The notes: generated by a model from the sequence alone, not told the origin. A stretch of DNA of 15,500 nt from an uncultured Eggerthellaceae bacterium (GCA_910584145.1 CAJTXX010000051.1:1-15500); one strand, 5' to 3'. Shown: positions 8,807-15,500, counted from the first letter of the stretch. Numbers and translations: made by a program.

Positions 8807-9456
8807 CTAAGAGCGGGCGTACAGAGCCAAGCCGCGTTCTAGTTTATCCACATACAGTTGGCCGGTGCTGCTGAGCGGCTGTCCCGGGCGGCACACGTAA
8901 CCCAGATGCAGCTTCACGTCGGTGTCCAGCGCTACGGTGGTCAGGCTGGAGCCGTCGGCGATGCCCACCAAGATACCGCTCGTGATGGTGTAGCCATTCA
9001 GCGCCGTGGCCAGCTCGGAGAGCGACGCGCGGTCGGTGCACAGCACCCGCTTGCTGCGCGGCGTGCCAGCCAGCGCCTCCTCGGCGAATGCGAGCGGCGC
9101 ATCGTCGCCCTGGTCGAAGCAGATGTACGGCCATCCAGTCAGGTCGTCCAGCGACAACACCGCTGCGTTCGACACGGATGGCTCACCGGCAGCGCCACGC
9201 GCGGCGCGCTTTCGGCCAGCTTCACGAAGGTCAGGCCCGCATCGGCGATGGCCGCATCGAGCTCGGCCGCCGTGTCGCTCGTCTGCACGATGACGCCCAG
9301 CTCGCTCGTGCCCGCCGCCACGTCTTCCAAGACGCCAGCCGTGGTGCGGTCGCGCAGCGCATACGTGTACTCCTCGCCGCCGAGCGACAGCACGGTGTGC
9401 GCGAACGCCTGCACGCTGAACAGGTAATGCTGCTGAGAAACCGAGAACGTGACCAT
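8807..9456 (-). pseudogene. Stand-alone LysR-type substrate-binding domain protein, no HTH, one apparent frameshift
   Basis: Two - strand frames together encode one domain of about 216 residues. The N-terminal part runs from ATG 9456 (MVTFSVSQQHYLFSVQAF) to about residue 92 (ESAPRVALPVSHP). The rest continues in another frame (SNAAVLSLDDLTGWPYICFDQG) to TAG at 8807. One base appears to be missing near 9174-9182; a CCGGTG to CCGTG loss would restore SHP-V-SNAAVL. The order of segments (FSVSQQHY, DVAAGTSELGVIV, VALPVSHP, LDDLTGWPYI) matches the effector-binding domain of LysR-family regulators. The ~60-90 residue winged-helix DNA-binding part is absent. This is not simple truncation: ATG 9456 has a strong GGAGG at 9464-9468 and overlaps the stop of the CoA ligase gene by one base (TAATG). 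It is either a real HTH-less ligand-binding protein with a sequencing error, or a decayed gene. The partner ligase suggests an aromatic or other organic acid ligand (inference). Confidence 0.75.
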
Positions 9457-10796
9457 TACTTCCCCTCCCTTTCGTCGATGAACCGCGATGCCTTGTGCTC
9501 GCTGGAAGTGCCCAGCTTACCGGCATCGTACACCAGCACCTTCGCCGGGCGCACGCCGGTGTGGGCTTTCAGCGCACCCTCAACGCGGCGCGACACCTCG
9601 TCGAACGGCTCGTCGGAGCCTTGCGCGCGCTCCACCGACACCTCGTAGCGCGTGGTGAAATCCTCGTTGTACACGCGGATGCTGTACTCGCCGGTCAGGC
9701 CGCGCTCGGCGCGCACGACGTATTCGATGTCGGTGGGGAACACGTTCACCGCGCCCACGATGAACATCTCGTCCTTGCGCCCGGTTATGTGGATGCGGGC
9801 CAGCGTGCGCCCGCAGCTGCACGGCTCGTTCGACACATAGCCGATGTCGCCGGTGCGGAAGCGGATCATCGGCCGCGCCTTCTTGCACAGCGTCGTGTAC
9901 ACCAGCTCGCCCAGCTCGCCGGGGGCCAGCACCTCGCCGGTGTTCGGGTCGACCGTCTCAACCAGTATCTGGTCTTCCACGATGTGCAGGCCGTCGTGCG
10001 CTTCGCACGCTGCCGCGCACGCGCCGTAGATGTCGGAGAGCCCGAAGAAGTCGACCACCTTCGCGCCCCACAGGTTCTCGATGGCCTCGCGCGTGCTGGT
10101 GATGGAGCCGCCCGGCTCGCCTGCTACGATGATGGTATGGATGTTGAAGTCGGTGCGCGGGTCGAAGCCCTTCTCTTTCGCCTTCTCGCCCAGCTGCCAG
10201 GCGTAGGAGGGGCTGGTCCAGATCATGGTGGGCTGGTACTGCTTCAGCACGAACAGCAGGCGGTCGCTCGGCACCGCGCCCACCCAGATGGCGAGCGCCC
10301 CCAGGCGCTGCGCGCCGATGACGTCCGGGCCGCCCACGTACAGCGCGAAGTTCAGACCATGCACATAGCGGTCGTTCGGGCGCATGCCGGCCTGCCAGAA
10401 CAGGCGCGCCTCGGTGTCTTGCCACAGGTCGAAGTCTTCCTGCGTGAAGGGGCTCACGGTGGGCACGCCGGTAGAGCCGGAGCTGGTGGCCATGAACACC
10501 ACGTCCTCCTCCGGCACGCTGCACATCTCTCCGAAGAAGCTGCCCACGTGCTGCGTGTCGCGCTCGGTCTTCTTGTCGATGAACGGCAGGCGCTCGATGT
10601 CCTTGAGCGTGCGGATGTCGCTCGGCTGCACGCCGGCCTCGTCGAATGAGCGCTTGTAATAGACGGTGTTGTCATAGGCGTAGCGCACCATCTCTTGCAG
10701 GCGTTCAAGCTGCATGGCCTCGAGCTGCTCGCGCGGCATGCACTCTATATCGGGGTCGTAATACTTCTGGTCGTACGGGATGTTCTTCTTTGCCAT
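9456..10796 (-). CDS. PaaK-family (phenylacetate-CoA ligase-like) AMP-forming acid-CoA ligase
   Basis: A 446-residue member of the adenylate-forming enzyme superfamily, close in length to phenylacetate-CoA ligases (about 430-440). These enzymes activate an aryl or organic acid with ATP to an acyl-AMP and pass it to CoA in the cytoplasm. Visible motifs are the phosphate-binding loop ATSSGSTGVPT (103-113), AGEPGGS (225-231), FFGLSDIYGA (250-259, the YGLSE-type motif), RFRTGDIG (312-319) and CSCGRT (326-331). The hinge GRKDEMFIVGAVNVFP (339-354) is followed by a small C-terminal domain with a likely catalytic Lys in EHKASRFID (about K435). The start is ATG 10796 with AGGAGA six bases upstream; the frame stays open further upstream, but that part has no family similarity. 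The stop overlaps the start of the LysR-type domain gene, so the two are translationally coupled. A perfect palindrome lies about 95 bp upstream. The real substrate is unknown; relatives also act on other aryl acids or in F390 synthesis. Confidence 0.92.
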   Translation of the reverse strand: MAKKNIPYDQKYYDPDIECMPREQLEAMQLERLQEMVRYAYDNTVYYKRSFDEAGVQPSDIRTLKDIERLPFIDKKTERDTQHVGSFFGEMCSVPEEDVVFMATSSGSTGVPTVSPFTQEDFDLWQDTEARLFWQAGMRPNDRYVHGLNFALYVGGPDVIGAQRLGALAIWVGAVPSDRLLFVLKQYQPTMIWTSPSYAWQLGEKAKEKGFDPRTDFNIHTIIVAGEPGGSITSTREAIENLWGAKVVDFFGLSDIYGACAAACEAHDGLHIVEDQILVETVDPNTGEVLAPGELGELVYTTLCKKARPMIRFRTGDIGYVSNEPCSCGRTLARIHITGRKDEMFIVGAVNVFPTDIEYVVRAERGLTGEYSIRVYNEDFTTRYEVSVERAQGSDEPFDEVSRRVEGALKAHTGVRPAKVLVYDAGKLGTSSEHKASRFIDEREGK

Positions 10797-10891
10797 GTCG
10801 TCTCCTGGTCGGTTCGTGCTGGCGCGGCGCGCAGCGCGTTCAATGAAACCAAAAGAGGCCGCGCGGCACAATACGAAACGCTGCGGGAAGT

Positions 10892-10911
10892 TCAGATGGC
10901 GCGCCATCTGA
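10892..10911. promoter_or_regulatory. Perfect 20-bp palindrome upstream of the CoA ligase gene, candidate operator
   Basis: Half-site TCAGATGGCG is followed directly by its exact reverse complement. The centre lies about 105 bp upstream of the ligase ATG, in the intergenic region where its promoter should be. A weak -10-like TATTGT (- strand, about 10868-10873) with a CTGAAC hexamer 16 bases upstream would place the palindrome across the -35 region. This is typical of a binding site for a dimeric regulator. It is not followed by a T-run, so it is not a terminator. The regulator is not identified. Confidence 0.5.
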
Positions 10912-10971
10912 GAATGCGATGGCAGGGCCGGACGATATGGCGTGACGATGCTCTGCGCTCGCGCGGCGCGC

Positions 10972-11008
10972 AAAAAGCCCCCTCCGCGCGGTGGCGAGAG
11001 GGGGCTTT
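10972..11008 (-). terminator. Rho-independent terminator of the zinc-ribbon/DUF4013 unit
   Basis: On the - strand AAAGCCCCCTC (11008-10998) pairs with GAGGGGGCTTT (10984-10974) in an 11-bp stem around a 13-base loop. A five-T run (10976-10972), partly in the stem base, completes a standard intrinsic terminator. It lies 65 bp downstream of the zinc-ribbon gene stop and separates that unit from the ligase gene. The rest of the 10797-11073 gap holds only the palindrome and promoter candidates. Confidence 0.88.
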
Positions 11009-11073
11009 GGGTGGTGCTGGCCAGTTGGCCGTTGATGCGAGCTGCGCGTTGGCGTGCAGCTCGCGGTATGCCT

Positions 11074-12270
11074 CTACTGGTGGTCGGGGTAGAGGTTCAT
11101 GCTCGCCTGGATGGCGGGCTCGGTGGTCCAGCTGGCAGCGTAGCGCGCGATCCAGTGGCCCAGGGCGCGGAATATCAGCAGATACAGGAATGCGGTGCAG
11201 AAGCAGCTGATGAGGTACAGCAGGAAGTACGCGGGCAGCAGCTTGCCGATGATGGACAGTACCGAATAGGCCGCAGCGTACTCGTAAGAGGAGTACGCAT
11301 AATCGCCCATGGCAGCAAGCCCCAAGATGTCGCCCCCGATGCCGATGGCCGCGATGCCGAATACGATCATGTAGACGACGAACAGGCAGACACCCACGAT
11401 GAGCGCGGGCACGAGGCAGATGAAGAACAGTGAACCAGGGTTCTTCTTGAAGGAGGCCCACAGAGCGCTTATATCGAAGCCAGCGCCCAGGCGATCGGCC
11501 ACTGCGGCGCGCATGCAGGCGAGATAGCTGAAGACGGACACGAAAAGCCCGAGGGCGATAGCCGCGAGCCATCCGAGGATGGGCACGAAGGCCAATATGC
11601 CGCCGGCGATACCGCCTGCCAAGCTGAACACGAGGATCAGCACGAACCAGAACAGGCCGGTGATGAAGGTGCGGTTCGCGAAGATGCTCTTCGGCATGGG
11701 CTCGATGCGACCGAGCGGGAGCTGGCGCGCCCAGCGCATGCAATAGCCGGGAACGATGAAGTTCAGGATGGGCACGAGGTTGATGAGGCCCAGCAGCATC
11801 ACGCGGCCGAACCAGCCGTCGCTGTTCTTGATGTCATCCCAAGCGCTGCCGACGCAGCCCTTCTTGTAGGTTTGCGCGGGCTGCTGGGGTGCGGCGGCCT
11901 GCACGGTCGGCTGCGGCTGCGGGGCGGTCTGCTGGTAGGGCGCGGCTTGCGGGGCAGCCTGCTGATACGGCGTCGCCTGAGCTGCGGCCTGGGCGGTCGG
12001 CTGCGGCTGAGCCTGCGCGGCTGCAGCCGGCGTCGCCTGAGGCGCGGCCGTGGCCGCGGTGGCAGTTGCAACAGGCTGCGCGCTCGCTACCGGCGCTGCG
12101 TCCGCCACAGGCTGCGCCTGCGCCGGCTCAACGGGGATATGCACGGTGCCCGCCGGAACAGCCTGCGCTGCCGGCTCGACTGCGCCCGCCGGCTGCGTCA
12201 GCTCTTCGCCGCAGCTGAAGCACACGGCATTGCCTTCTGGATTGTCTTTCCCACACTTTGGACAGATCAT
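11074..12270 (-). CDS. Zinc-ribbon membrane protein with DUF4013-like domain
   Basis: A 398-residue protein in three parts. Residues 1-22 form a zinc ribbon with C3-x2-C6 and C17-x2-C20 (MICPKCG, CFSCG). Residues 23-135 are a low-complexity Ala/Pro/Gln/Val linker in which PYQQ(A/T)APQ occurs twice, ten residues apart. Residues 136-385 are a polytopic membrane domain with about six hydrophobic segments: near 157-175, 202-224, 226-252, 281-320 (two) and 335-368. It contains the GLINLVPILNFIVPGYCMRW segment (161-180) typical of DUF4013-like proteins. The ribbon should face the cytoplasm. Homologues have no established function; a role in membrane organisation or as a scaffold is only a guess. 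ATG 12270 has AAAGGAG six bases upstream. It follows the kinase gene after 26 bp and probably shares its transcript. It ends at a strong terminator. Confidence 0.88.
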   Translation of the reverse strand: MICPKCGKDNPEGNAVCFSCGEELTQPAGAVEPAAQAVPAGTVHIPVEPAQAQPVADAAPVASAQPVATATAATAAPQATPAAAAQAQPQPTAQAAAQATPYQQAAPQAAPYQQTAPQPQPTVQAAAPQQPAQTYKKGCVGSAWDDIKNSDGWFGRVMLLGLINLVPILNFIVPGYCMRWARQLPLGRIEPMPKSIFANRTFITGLFWFVLILVFSLAGGIAGGILAFVPILGWLAAIALGLFVSVFSYLACMRAAVADRLGAGFDISALWASFKKNPGSLFFICLVPALIVGVCLFVVYMIVFGIAAIGIGGDILGLAAMGDYAYSSYEYAAAYSVLSIIGKLLPAYFLLYLISCFCTAFLYLLIFRALGHWIARYAASWTTEPAIQASMNLYPDHQ

Positions 12271-12296
12271 CTCTTACTCCTTTATGCTCTCAGGCG

Positions 12297-12824
12297 CTAT
12301 CCGAGCGCCTTTATAACCCTGTCAGCTGCCTCGGTTATGGACAGCCCGTCAACGTCGACCGTCACGTCGGCGTATCGTTCGTACAGCGGCACGCGCTCCT
12401 CGTAGAGGTCAGCCAGACTCATGCCGCGCTGCCGCCGCATGACCACGCCGCGCTCGTCGAAGCCGGGGAAGCGGCTCTCTAGCTCAGCCAGCCCCACGCG
12501 CAGGTACACCACGCGGCCGTGCTGCGCTAGATGCTCCATGCCCTCGTGCGAGTAGATGGCCGAGCCGCCGGTCGATATGACCGCGCGGTTGAATTCCAGA
12601 TCAGCCAGCACTTTGCCCTCGACCTCGATGAACCCGTCGGGGCCCAGCGTGTCGATCAGCCGCTGCAACGTCTTGTCGCAGCGCTGCTGGATGATAAGGT
12701 CGGCGTCTACGAACTCGTAGTTCAGTATCTTCGCCAACACCACGCCCACGGTCGACTTGCCCACGCCGGGCATGCCGATCAGGACGATGTTGTCGCGTGA
12801 CCGGTCGGTGCTCTGGTCAGGCAT
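12297..12824 (-). CDS. Shikimate kinase-like P-loop kinase (AroK-related, substrate uncertain)
   Basis: A 175-residue cytoplasmic kinase of the shikimate kinase fold and usual length. Visible are the Walker A loop GMPGVGKST (17-25), the DAD pair at D40/D42 (D42 matches the shikimate-binding Asp), STGG at 84-87, a hydrophobic VVYLRV strand (105-110), and ERVPLY (143-148), whose Arg matches the conserved lid-side Arg. True shikimate kinases phosphorylate shikimate 3-OH with ATP in chorismate synthesis and have FRxxE and GGG motifs. Here these read FIEVE (65-69) and GGS (86-88), and the RPL lid motif reads RGV (125-127). The Arg that grips the shikimate carboxylate is therefore missing. It may act on another small hydroxylated substrate. 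Start ATG 12824 has GAGGAGG at 12829-12835. No other aromatic-pathway gene is nearby. It precedes the zinc-ribbon gene by 26 bp. Confidence 0.85.
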   Translation of the reverse strand: MPDQSTDRSRDNIVLIGMPGVGKSTVGVVLAKILNYEFVDADLIIQQRCDKTLQRLIDTLGPDGFIEVEGKVLADLEFNRAVISTGGSAIYSHEGMEHLAQHGRVVYLRVGLAELESRFPGFDERGVVMRRQRGMSLADLYEERVPLYERYADVTVDVDGLSITEAADRVIKALG

Positions 12825-12874
12825 CGTGCCTCCTCTGCTTTCGCGTCGCAGCCGTCCGTTCAGCTGCGAGCATC

Positions 12875-12880
12875 ATAGTA
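12875..12880 (-). promoter_or_regulatory. Possible -10 box for the kinase/zinc-ribbon unit
   Basis: TACTAT on the - strand (4-5 of 6 bases of TATAAT) lies about 50 bp upstream of the kinase ATG, in the 60-bp gap after the transporter gene. No good -35 is present at the usual distance, so this is tentative. A small CGCAGC/GCTGCG inverted repeat lies between it and the ribosome site. Confidence 0.25.
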
Positions 12881-12884
12881 CATG

Positions 12885-13820
12885 TTAAACCTGTGCGGAT
12901 AGGTCATCTGAAATCGAAGCGTCAGTTTTCCGTGGCTTCTTCTTCAATGGGAACGCCTCTGACAGCACGATGGCGGCGAAGATCAGCACGAAACCCGCCA
13001 GCAGGGGCAGCGTCAGCGTCTCGCCGTAGAGCGCCACGCTGAACGCCACGCCGAACACCGATTCCAGCGACAGCAGCAGCGCGGCTTGCGACGGATGCAC
13101 GTATTTCAGCGCGGTGTTCTGGAACACCATGGCCACGCAGGTGCACATGATGACCAGGTACGCCATGTTCCCGAAATACGCCGGCGGTATGGTGGCGAAG
13201 GCGGGCATGGGCTCGGTGGCCGCACCCACCACGATGCCGAGCGCGCCGCTTATCCAGAACTGGTATACGGTGAGCGCCACGGCGTCGCGCGTTTTGGCCA
13301 GCACGGCGGTGGCCACCATGTGCGCGCCGAAGAAGAACCCGCCGATGATGGTCATCAGGTCGCCGAACTCGACGGCGAGGGAATCGCCCGAGAGCGATAC
13401 GAACCCCACGCCGGTTATGCACAGCGCCGCGGCTATCAGGTTGTAGCGCGTGGGGCGCCGCCGCGTGACGAACCAGAACATGAACGGCACCAGCACGCAG
13501 TAGATGTCGGTCAGGAAGGCGTTCTTGCCCGGGGTGGTGAAGTTCAGCCCCACGGTCTGCGTCCAGTAGGCGGCGAAGATGAGCAGCCCCAAGATGCTGC
13601 CGCCGCGCAGCGTGGAGGCGTCCAGCGCGCGGCGCATGCGGCCGGCGAACACGATGCTCAGCACCAGCGCGGTGGCGAGGAAGCGCACGCCGATCAGCCA
13701 TGCGGGCGGGAAGGCGTCGATGGTGTCCTTCATGACCACGAACGAGCTGCCCCAGATGAGGGCGGCGGCCACGCACATCAGCTTATATACGAGGGGAGGC
13801 AGGGGATGCAGGCGCGACAT
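12885..13820 (-). CDS. EamA/DMT-family transporter
   Basis: A 311-residue polytopic inner-membrane protein with about ten transmembrane helices in two EamA repeats (residues ~13-143 and ~155-289), the usual size for drug/metabolite transporters (RhaT/YdcZ-like). Family features are IWGSSFVVMKDTID (22-35), PPAWLIGVRFLATALVL (38-54), the FTTPGKNAFLTDIYCVLVPFMFW loop and helix (94-117), and, in the second half, FQNTALKYVHPSQAALLLSLESVFGVAFSVALYGE (233-267). The last segment has the conserved Glu seen in EamA repeats. The C-terminal ~20 residues are charged and cytoplasmic. EamA proteins export amino acids, metabolites or drugs; the substrate cannot be read from sequence. ATG 13820 lies one base after the TGA of the DUF2207 gene (TGACATG) and has only a weak ribosome site, so it is probably translated by coupling. 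The frame is open further upstream, but that part is Pro-rich and overlaps the previous gene. Confidence 0.93.
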   Translation of the reverse strand: MSRLHPLPPLVYKLMCVAAALIWGSSFVVMKDTIDAFPPAWLIGVRFLATALVLSIVFAGRMRRALDASTLRGGSILGLLIFAAYWTQTVGLNFTTPGKNAFLTDIYCVLVPFMFWFVTRRRPTRYNLIAAALCITGVGFVSLSGDSLAVEFGDLMTIIGGFFFGAHMVATAVLAKTRDAVALTVYQFWISGALGIVVGAATEPMPAFATIPPAYFGNMAYLVIMCTCVAMVFQNTALKYVHPSQAALLLSLESVFGVAFSVALYGETLTLPLLAGFVLIFAAIVLSEAFPLKKKPRKTDASISDDLSAQV

Positions 13821-13821
13821 G

Positions 13822-15306
13822 TCAGGCGGTGCCCCCGTGGTCGGGGCGGGTGGGGGCGGAGTGCGCGTTGGTGCTGCCGGTTGGGCCGGCGTTCGGGCTG
13901 GCGGCCGCACCGCTGGTTGGGCCCGCGGGCTCGTCGGCGCCCAGCGCCACAGCTAGCGCCGTGCCCTTCGGCGTGCGCCGCGGCAGGTAGTTCGCCACCA
14001 CGCCCACGCAGATGCCGGTTGCCGCGAAAGCGCCGCACGCCAGCCAGTTCCCGAATGCCCACGCGGCCACCACGGCCAGCGCCAGCAGCACCAGCGCGGC
14101 GATGGCCAGCACCTTCTGCGCTTTGAAGCTGCGCGAGTCGAATAGCTCGGCGGCACGCATGCGCTCGCTCACGGCTTCGGGGTCGGCCTCGGTCGGGGCC
14201 ACGTGGTTCCAAGCGCGGAAGCGCGCCAGCACCTCGGGGTCGTGCAGCACGGCCTGCATCTCGTCGGTGGTCAGCGCGGGGAGCTGGTCGCGGCGCTTCT
14301 CGCGGCCCAGCAGCAGGTAGGCAGCGCCGGCGGCTGCTAGTGCCAGCGCGCATGCTGCGAGCACGGCTATGTTCATGCCGAGGGTGTTCACCACGCCGCT
14401 GCTCCAGGTGTCGGTCCATGCCTCTTCCTCGGCGCGCGCGGCGTCGGCCCGCGGGCCGGTGTGCGCCTGCTTCGCCTCGACGGTCAGGTTCGGCAGCCAG
14501 CTCACGGGGAACAGGATGTGCGCGTTCGCGTATTGGCCGGCCGGCACCGCGGGCACGGTGTAGCTGACCGTGCCGTCGAAGCCGATATCGAACTGCCCGT
14601 CGGCGCCGTGCCCCCACGCCAGCACTGTCTCGTTCGGCTCGACGGCGGCGCCCTTGGGCACCGGCAGCTGCACGGTGGCTATGACGTTGCTCGTAAGCGC
14701 GTCGTCGCGCGCGGGCACGTAATCCCAGTACATCTCAGCTACGTCGTCGAAGGCGGCCACGGCATCCGATACGGTGTAGTCCACCTCGAAGAGCATGTGC
14801 GCGCCGGTCTGCTGGAAGAACACGTACAGCGCGCGCTGCCGCTCGTCGAGCGCCCAGCTGTTCGCGGCGGGGAAGGCCGGCGCGTCGTCGCCGGTGGCGT
14901 CGCGGAACCGCTCGGCCATGTTGCCGCCAGAGCCCTTCACCGCCTGGCGCCATTCGGAGTCGAAGCTGGTGGGGGCGAGCGTCACCCAGTCGCCGGCGAT
15001 GTTGCCCGCTTCGTCGGCCTGCGCGGCGCGCACCTGCGCCACGCTCACCTCGGCATCTGCCGGAAGGCCGGTGAAGGCCCAGCGCAGCACGTCGAACTGG
15101 CCGTCGAAGGCGAACGTGCGGTGCTCCACCACGTGCATGGAGCCGGTGGTCTGCACCTGCGCGGTAACGGTCAGGCTGGGGTTCTCGAAGGTGCCCTGCG
15201 CGGCGTGCGCGCGGGCGGGCGATGCGGGCATGCAGAGAGCCAGGGCCCCTATGGCAAGCAAGGCCGTGAGCGCCGATCGCAGGCTTTTCTGTATGCGTTT
15301 CATCAT
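13822..15306 (-). CDS. DUF2207-family membrane protein with N-terminal extracytoplasmic domain
   Basis: About 494 residues from ATG 15306 (ATG 15303 is equally possible). Residues 1-35 are a signal peptide: MMKRIQKSLR, a hydrophobic Ala/Leu core, and an AHA-A site at 33-36. Residues ~38-305 are an extracellular beta-rich domain containing MHVVEHRTFAFDGQFDVLRWAFTGLP (57-82), a typical DUF2207 opening (strand, hydrophobic, F-x-G, basic turn). A helix at ~310-334 is followed by a basic/acidic cytoplasmic stretch and a helix pair at ~398-417 and 420-440. The tail is rich in Ala/Gly/Pro/Thr. DUF2207 proteins are common in Gram-positives and have no settled function; envelope roles are presumed. 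No Shine-Dalgarno precedes the ATG; instead a TATAAT box lies six bases upstream, suggesting a leaderless transcript. The gene is coupled to the EamA transporter downstream. An upstream TTG start would bury the signal peptide and is not favoured. Confidence 0.87.
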   Translation of the reverse strand: MMKRIQKSLRSALTALLAIGALALCMPASPARAHAAQGTFENPSLTVTAQVQTTGSMHVVEHRTFAFDGQFDVLRWAFTGLPADAEVSVAQVRAAQADEAGNIAGDWVTLAPTSFDSEWRQAVKGSGGNMAERFRDATGDDAPAFPAANSWALDERQRALYVFFQQTGAHMLFEVDYTVSDAVAAFDDVAEMYWDYVPARDDALTSNVIATVQLPVPKGAAVEPNETVLAWGHGADGQFDIGFDGTVSYTVPAVPAGQYANAHILFPVSWLPNLTVEAKQAHTGPRADAARAEEEAWTDTWSSGVVNTLGMNIAVLAACALALAAAGAAYLLLGREKRRDQLPALTTDEMQAVLHDPEVLARFRAWNHVAPTEADPEAVSERMRAAELFDSRSFKAQKVLAIAALVLLALAVVAAWAFGNWLACGAFAATGICVGVVANYLPRRTPKGTALAVALGADEPAGPTSGAAASPNAGPTGSTNAHSAPTRPDHGGTA

Positions 15307-15312
15307 CCGTTC

Positions 15313-15318
15313 ATTATA
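15313..15318 (-). promoter_or_regulatory. Consensus TATAAT -10 box for the DUF2207 gene
   Basis: A perfect TATAAT on the - strand with six bases between it and the ATG at 15306. A start site about seven bases beyond the box would fall on or next to the ATG, so the mRNA would have no 5' leader. No good -35 is visible at 16-18 bases. It lies directly after the putative terminator of an upstream unit. Confidence 0.55.
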
Positions 15319-15335
15319 AACACGCCGATAAAGCA

Positions 15336-15362
15336 AAGAGAGCCGCATTCGGCAGCTCTCTT
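15336..15362 (-). terminator. Putative hairpin terminator of a unit beyond the right edge
   Basis: AAGAGAGC (15336-15343) pairs with GCTCTCTT (15355-15362), an 8-bp stem around an 11-base loop that can add two inner pairs. On the - strand the stem is followed by a T-rich TGCTTT stretch. Read this way it would end a gene entering from the right and precede the DUF2207 promoter. The T-run is interrupted, so confidence is moderate. Confidence 0.45.
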
Positions 15363-15500
15363 CGGCTTGGCGGGCCGCATAGCCACGGTGTCCCTCTTCG
15401 CTCGTGTCCGGCATCGCGTTCGACGGAAAGGTCGTCCGGCAGGAGCGGTTGATTCGCAAAGCCAGCCGTACACCATAGCTGCTCAGGGATGATCCATGCT
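15363..15500. other. Right-edge sequence without a recognised gene
   Basis: Short open frames exist on both strands, but none has a recognisable product, a good start or a ribosome site. It may be the 3' part of a gene whose body lies outside the window, or intergenic. Only a small GACG...CGTC inverted repeat was seen. Confidence 0.4.

Noticed and set aside
9495..10649. + strand open frame of 384 codons opposite the CoA ligase
   Set aside because: It is His/Arg/Ala-rich without motifs, while the opposite strand carries every ligase motif.
10797..10973. 59-residue N-terminal extension of the CoA ligase
   Set aside because: It has no family similarity and covers the palindrome, while ATG 10796 has a good AGGAGA site and begins the family-like sequence.
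13086..15492. + strand open frames of about 340 codons opposite the transporter and the DUF2207 gene
   Set aside because: No recognisable domain; they mirror the third-position GC bias of the real - strand genes.

Overview
The window is GC-rich with dense coding on both strands. The gene types are a sortase-anchored giant repeat protein, a PaaK-type CoA ligase, a LysR-type effector domain, a DUF2207 protein and a zinc-ribbon/DUF4013-like membrane protein. Together with a LAXTG-type sorting signal, they suggest a Gram-positive actinobacterium, most likely a gut Coriobacteriia (Eggerthellaceae-like). That placement is an inference from gene content and composition; there is no rRNA or other marker gene.

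Left block (37-8690, + strand). Three secreted or membrane genes form one apparent operon. The first is a 268-residue exported beta-rich protein, the second a 253-residue single-pass membrane protein with an extracellular beta-rich domain, and the third a ~2300-residue surface protein. The third has a signal peptide, an N-terminal region, about 18 divergent InlB-B-like repeats, an LAQTG sorting signal, a membrane helix and a charged tail. A strong hairpin terminator closes the block. It looks like an adhesin or cell-surface module.

Junction (8707-8799). A tRNA-Arg(CCT) gene on the - strand with encoded CCA sits between the two blocks and has its own extended -10 promoter. Everything to its right is on the - strand.

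Right block (8807-15362, - strand), in transcription order from the right edge: a putative terminator of an upstream unit, then a TATAAT box placed so that the DUF2207 mRNA may be leaderless. Next come the DUF2207 membrane protein and an EamA/DMT transporter coupled to it by a 1-base gap, then a shikimate-kinase-like P-loop kinase and a zinc-ribbon/DUF4013-like membrane protein ending in a strong terminator. A separate unit follows: a perfect 20-bp palindrome, a PaaK-family AMP-forming CoA ligase, and, overlapping its stop codon by one base, a LysR-type substrate-binding domain with no DNA-binding domain and one apparent frameshift.

Most notable are the giant LAQTG repeat protein and its two membrane partners, the ligase plus HTH-less effector-domain pair with its palindrome, the kinase that lacks a key shikimate-binding residue, and the predicted leaderless DUF2207 transcript. 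No CRISPR array, insertion sequence, phage gene or recombinase was seen.
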